DNA of 8,034 bases from an uncultured Prevotella sp. GTDB taxonomy: Bacteria > Bacteroidota > Bacteroidia > Bacteroidales > Bacteroidaceae. The stretch's first letter is position 1; each line of letters opens with the position of its first letter. Positions 5,973-8,034 of this stretch are shown one piece after another. The stretch spans positions 1 to 8,034 of the forward strand of contig CAMYZK010000104.1 in NCBI GenBank assembly GCA_947303825.1, written 5' to 3'. The notes under the pieces were generated by a model. The model made no database searches. It saw nothing but the letters and a program-made list of their open reading frames with translations, and was not told the origin of the DNA. A program made the position numbers and the translations under genes.

Positions 5973-6049
5973 CTCTCAACTCTTAACTCTTAATTCTTAC
6001 TCGCCGCAGGCGATACTTCTTAACTCTTAACTCTTAACTCTTAACTCCC
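5973..6049. repeat. Heptad tandem repeat (CTCTTAA)n split by a small stem-loop
   Basis: Units CTCTCAA, CTCTTAA, CTCTTAA and TTCTTAC (5973-6000) are followed by the stem-loop TCGCC-GCA-GGCGA (6001-6013). After TAC the array resumes with TTCTTAA and three CTCTTAA (6017-6044) and ends in CTCCC directly before the symporter start codon. No promoter or terminator is visible between the GH31 and symporter genes, so this 169-base spacer is probably transcribed through. Confidence 0.88.
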
Positions 6050-7609
6050 ATGCCCTCCCACTACATGCAGAGCCTCGACTGGCTCATCCTCGGCATCTAC
6101 TTCGCCATACTAATGGTCATAGGCTTTTGGGCCAGCGGCAAACGCAATAAAAACAGCTCACTGTTTCTGGCCGAGCGCTCCCTGCGCTGGTATCACATTG
6201 GCTTCTCTATGTGGGGCACCAACGTAGGGCCGTCTATGCTCATCGTCTCGGCATCGGCAGGCTTCACCACCGGCGTAGTATCGGGCAACTATGCATGGTA
6301 TGCCTTCGTGTTCATAGCCCTGCTAGCCTTTGTCTTTGCCCCCCGCTACCTGGGTTCCAAGATAAGCACCCTGCCCGAGTTCATGGGCCTGCGCTTCGGC
6401 CAGGGCACCCGTAACATCCTGGCCTGGTACACCATTGTCACCGTCGTCATCTCGTGGCTCGCCCTTCAGCTGTTTGCCGGCGGTCTGCTCATACAGCAGG
6501 TCTTCGACATACCAATGTGGGCATCGGCCATGGTTCTGCTGGCCATCTCTGCCCTGTTCACCATGCTAGGTGGTCTGAAAGCCGTTGCCTATACCAACGT
6601 CTACCAGATGATACTGCTCATTGTTGTCTCGGCAATACTGGTTGTTGTGGGAATAGACCGTGTGGGAGGCATCGACGCGCTGGTCAGCAGCGTGGATGCC
6701 GAGAAGTGGCATCTGTTCAGACCCAACAGCGACCCCGACTTCCCCTGGCTACCCATCATACTGGGCTATCCGGTGATGGGAGTATGGTTCTGGTGCACCG
6801 ACCAGTCGATGGTACAGCCCGTGCTGGCAGCCCGCTCGCTGAAGGAAGGACAGAAGGGTGCCAACTTCACCGGGTGGCTCAAGATACTCGACGTGCCCCT
6901 CTACATCCTGCCGGGCATATTGTGCTTCGTGCTCTTCAAAGACCAGGTGAGCGAGCCTAAGGAAGCTTACCTGACGATGGTAGAGAACCTCTTTCCAAAG
7001 GGTATGGTAGGTTTGGTCTTTGCAGTGCTGACAGCCAGCCTGGTGTCTACCATCGGTTCGGCGTTGAATGCCCTGTCAACAGTCTTTACCATAGACATCT
7101 ACGTGCGCCGTTACCGCCCAAACGCCTCGCAGACCCATATCAACCATGTAGGGCGCATGGTGACTGTGGCAGGAGCACTTATTGCCATTGTTCTTACCGT
7201 GGCAATAGACAGCATAAAGGGTCTTGACCTCTTCAACGTGTTCCAGTCGGTGCTGGGATTCCTGGCACCACCCATGGCCGCCGTGTTCCTGCTGGGAGTA
7301 TTCTGGAAGCGCACCACCTCTCAGGCTGCGAACATCACACTTACCGCCGGCACAGCTTTCTGTCTGGCCATTGGCATAGCCTACTATCTCACCATGGATA
7401 AGTGGGCGTTGTGGCCCCACTTCATGATGCTGTCGTTCCTGCTCTTCGTGCTCCTGATAGCAGTGATGGTGGCAGTGTCTCTCTTCGGAAGGCAAGACAC
7501 CAAAGAGACCGTCACAACAAAAGAACCCACAGCCTACTCCCCTTCGGTAGTCATGCTGTGGATACTTCTGTTTGTAGTGATGATAAGTCTCTACGTTGTG
7601 TTCAACTAG
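6050..7609 (+). CDS. Sodium:solute symporter (SSS/SLC5 family), probable sugar transporter
   Basis: A 519-residue integral inner-membrane protein with about 13-14 hydrophobic helices, the usual size of the SSS family, which couples sodium entry to solute uptake. Recognisable family segments are NSSLFLAERSLRWYHIGFSM (36-55, the loop after TM1 leading into TM2), STLPEFMGLRFG (106-117), GGLKAVAYTNVYQM (174-187), WFWCTDQSMVQPVLAARS (246-263), and STIGSALNALSTVFTIDIY (333-351), whose Ser/Thr residues belong to the sodium-binding helix. The wording is close to SGLT-like sugar carriers, and its place after two glycan-active genes supports a sugar substrate, but this is inference. The annotated start touches the CTCTTAA array; Met6 (6065), just before the first helix, is an equally plausible start. 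A hydrophilic loop (about 480-498) precedes the last helix. Confidence 0.88.
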   Translation: MPSHYMQSLDWLILGIYFAILMVIGFWASGKRNKNSSLFLAERSLRWYHIGFSMWGTNVGPSMLIVSASAGFTTGVVSGNYAWYAFVFIALLAFVFAPRYLGSKISTLPEFMGLRFGQGTRNILAWYTIVTVVISWLALQLFAGGLLIQQVFDIPMWASAMVLLAISALFTMLGGLKAVAYTNVYQMILLIVVSAILVVVGIDRVGGIDALVSSVDAEKWHLFRPNSDPDFPWLPIILGYPVMGVWFWCTDQSMVQPVLAARSLKEGQKGANFTGWLKILDVPLYILPGILCFVLFKDQVSEPKEAYLTMVENLFPKGMVGLVFAVLTASLVSTIGSALNALSTVFTIDIYVRRYRPNASQTHINHVGRMVTVAGALIAIVLTVAIDSIKGLDLFNVFQSVLGFLAPPMAAVFLLGVFWKRTTSQAANITLTAGTAFCLAIGIAYYLTMDKWALWPHFMMLSFLLFVLLIAVMVAVSLFGRQDTKETVTTKEPTAYSPSVVMLWILLFVVMISLYVVFN

Positions 7610-7671
7610 AGCGTATCATCGTACATCATCTCGCTTCGGCTTGGCTCTCTGCCCGGCTCGCTGAGGAATGA
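7610..7671. other. Convergent spacer between symporter and rubredoxin genes
   Basis: These 62 bases separate two stop codons on opposite strands. I see no stem followed by a T-run on either strand. The GC-rich part (7629-7664), read on the minus strand, holds GGCAGAGA after a GCGAG..GG segment and loosely resembles 656-675 in the spacer after the GH97 gene. Confidence 0.4.
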
Positions 7672-7830
7672 TTACTCTGCACTGAAATCGCCCTTTCCTA
7701 CTCCGCAAACGGGGCATACCCAGTCTTCGGGCAGGTCTTCGAATGCTGTTCCGGCGGCTATGCCGCTGTCGGGATCGCCTGTTGCGGGGTCGTATTCGTA
7801 GCCGCAAACGTCACAAATGTACTTTTTCAT
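7672..7830 (-). CDS. Rubredoxin
   Basis: A 52-residue electron carrier with a single iron held by four cysteines. Both metal-binding knuckles are present: Cys6-x-x-Cys9 ([11 protein letters not shown]) and Cys39-x-x-Cys42 ([13 protein letters not shown]), with the typical aromatic residues between them (Tyr11, Tyr13, Phe30, Trp37). The length equals that of classical rubredoxins. The start at 7830 ([10 protein letters not shown]) is chosen because an in-frame upstream ATG at 7947 would add 39 unrelated residues and lies upstream of the promoter element. In anaerobic Bacteroidales, rubredoxins serve in oxygen and peroxide defence and other redox reactions; a partner is not visible here. It is a single-gene unit convergent with the symporter gene. 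Confidence 0.95.
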   Translation of the reverse strand: MKKYICDVCGYEYDPATGDPDSGIAAGTAFEDLPEDWVCPVCGVGKGDFSAE

Positions 7831-7904
7831 TTTGTTCAAGATTTTTGAGGGTAATACTTTATAGATTGTTGGTAACATTGCACCTGATAAAACCGATGCG
7901 GCTA

Positions 7905-7912
7905 CAAAGGTA
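7905..7912 (-). promoter_or_regulatory. Promoter -7 element for rubredoxin
   Basis: Read on the minus strand this is TACCTTTG, a match to the Bacteroidota -7 consensus TAnnTTTG and identical to the HU promoter's -7 box. I see no clean TTTG 19-21 bases upstream, so the -33 part is weak. Transcription would start near 7896-7899, giving a leader of about 68 bases. Confidence 0.65.
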
Positions 7913-8034
7913 CAAATATTTTGATTAAGTGAGAGCAGTAAAAGCATATTTTTCTGCCAAACGTGAGAAATTTATTTAATGAGCCCACTTTAAAAAGTCC
8001 AGAAATGAGTATTCCGAGAAGAAATCTGTGCGCA
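7913..8034. other. AT-rich region upstream of rubredoxin, no gene supported
   Basis: The stretch is AT-rich with no convincing gene. On the minus strand a frame open from the window edge ends in a stop at 7990-7992 after 14 codons, and on the plus strand an ATG at 8005 stays open to the edge for 10 codons. Either could be a gene fragment, but neither shows a recognisable motif. The piece at 7981-8000 contains a near-palindrome around ACTTTAAAAAGT. Confidence 0.35.

Noticed and set aside
5865..6049. Possible CRISPR array
   Set aside because: The repeats are 7-base tandem units without unique spacers of regular length, and no cas gene is near.
7831..7947. N-terminal extension of rubredoxin from an upstream ATG
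   Set aside because: The extra 39 residues have no place in rubredoxin, and the -7 promoter box lies inside this stretch, so a transcript from it could not encode them.
7948..8034. Possible insertion-sequence end around ACTTTAAAAAGT
   Set aside because: No transposase frame, no matching second terminal repeat and no target duplication are visible in the window.

Overview
The window looks like a chromosomal segment of a Bacteroidales bacterium, most likely of the Prevotella group. This rests on four things: promoters of the Bacteroidota type (TTTG, 19-20 bp, TAnnTTTG) with no Shine-Dalgarno sequences; a GH97 glycosidase; a histone-like HU gene of the Bacteroidota-specific long type followed by a tiny 'smalltalk' gene; and GC-rich genes separated by AT-rich, repeat-filled spacers. 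The genus is an inference.

Layout. (1) Bases 1-637 hold the 3' part of a GH97 glycosidase gene. It is followed by a 450-base spacer with short tandem repeats, two large inverted repeats (the second probably a terminator) and a promoter. (2) Bases 1088-1717 hold a two-gene unit, the HU-family protein and a 35-residue smalltalk protein, closed by a clear terminator at 1750-1777. (3) A second promoter (1853-1884) starts a three-gene carbohydrate unit: an exported right-handed beta-helix protein (1985-3556), a GH31 alpha-glycosidase that overlaps it by one base (3556-5880), and a sodium:solute symporter (6050-7609). (4) A rubredoxin gene on the minus strand (7672-7830) converges on the symporter gene and has its own promoter element. 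The last ~120 bases hold no gene I can support.

How the genes may work together. The beta-helix protein carries a signal peptide and would process a glycan outside the cytoplasm. The symporter would import the released small sugar. The GH31 enzyme has no signal peptide and would split the alpha-linkage in the cytoplasm. No SusC/SusD pair lies in the window. The substrate is not known from sequence alone.

The most unusual feature is a recurring period of seven bases. Tandem heptamers of unrelated sequence, (GAACGTT)n, (GATAAAT)n/(GATGATA)n, (CTCTTAA)n, (CACCTTT)2 and ATTAATC-ATTAACC, occupy spacers and abut or enter gene ends. Three of the arrays are paired with a small stem-loop. A degenerate heptad pyrimidine tract lies in frame inside the beta-helix gene, and the GH31 gene has a 57-base in-frame insertion bounded by a direct repeat. 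This suggests a mobile or slippage-driven class of heptad repeats that tolerates coding sequence; it is the best candidate here for something undescribed.
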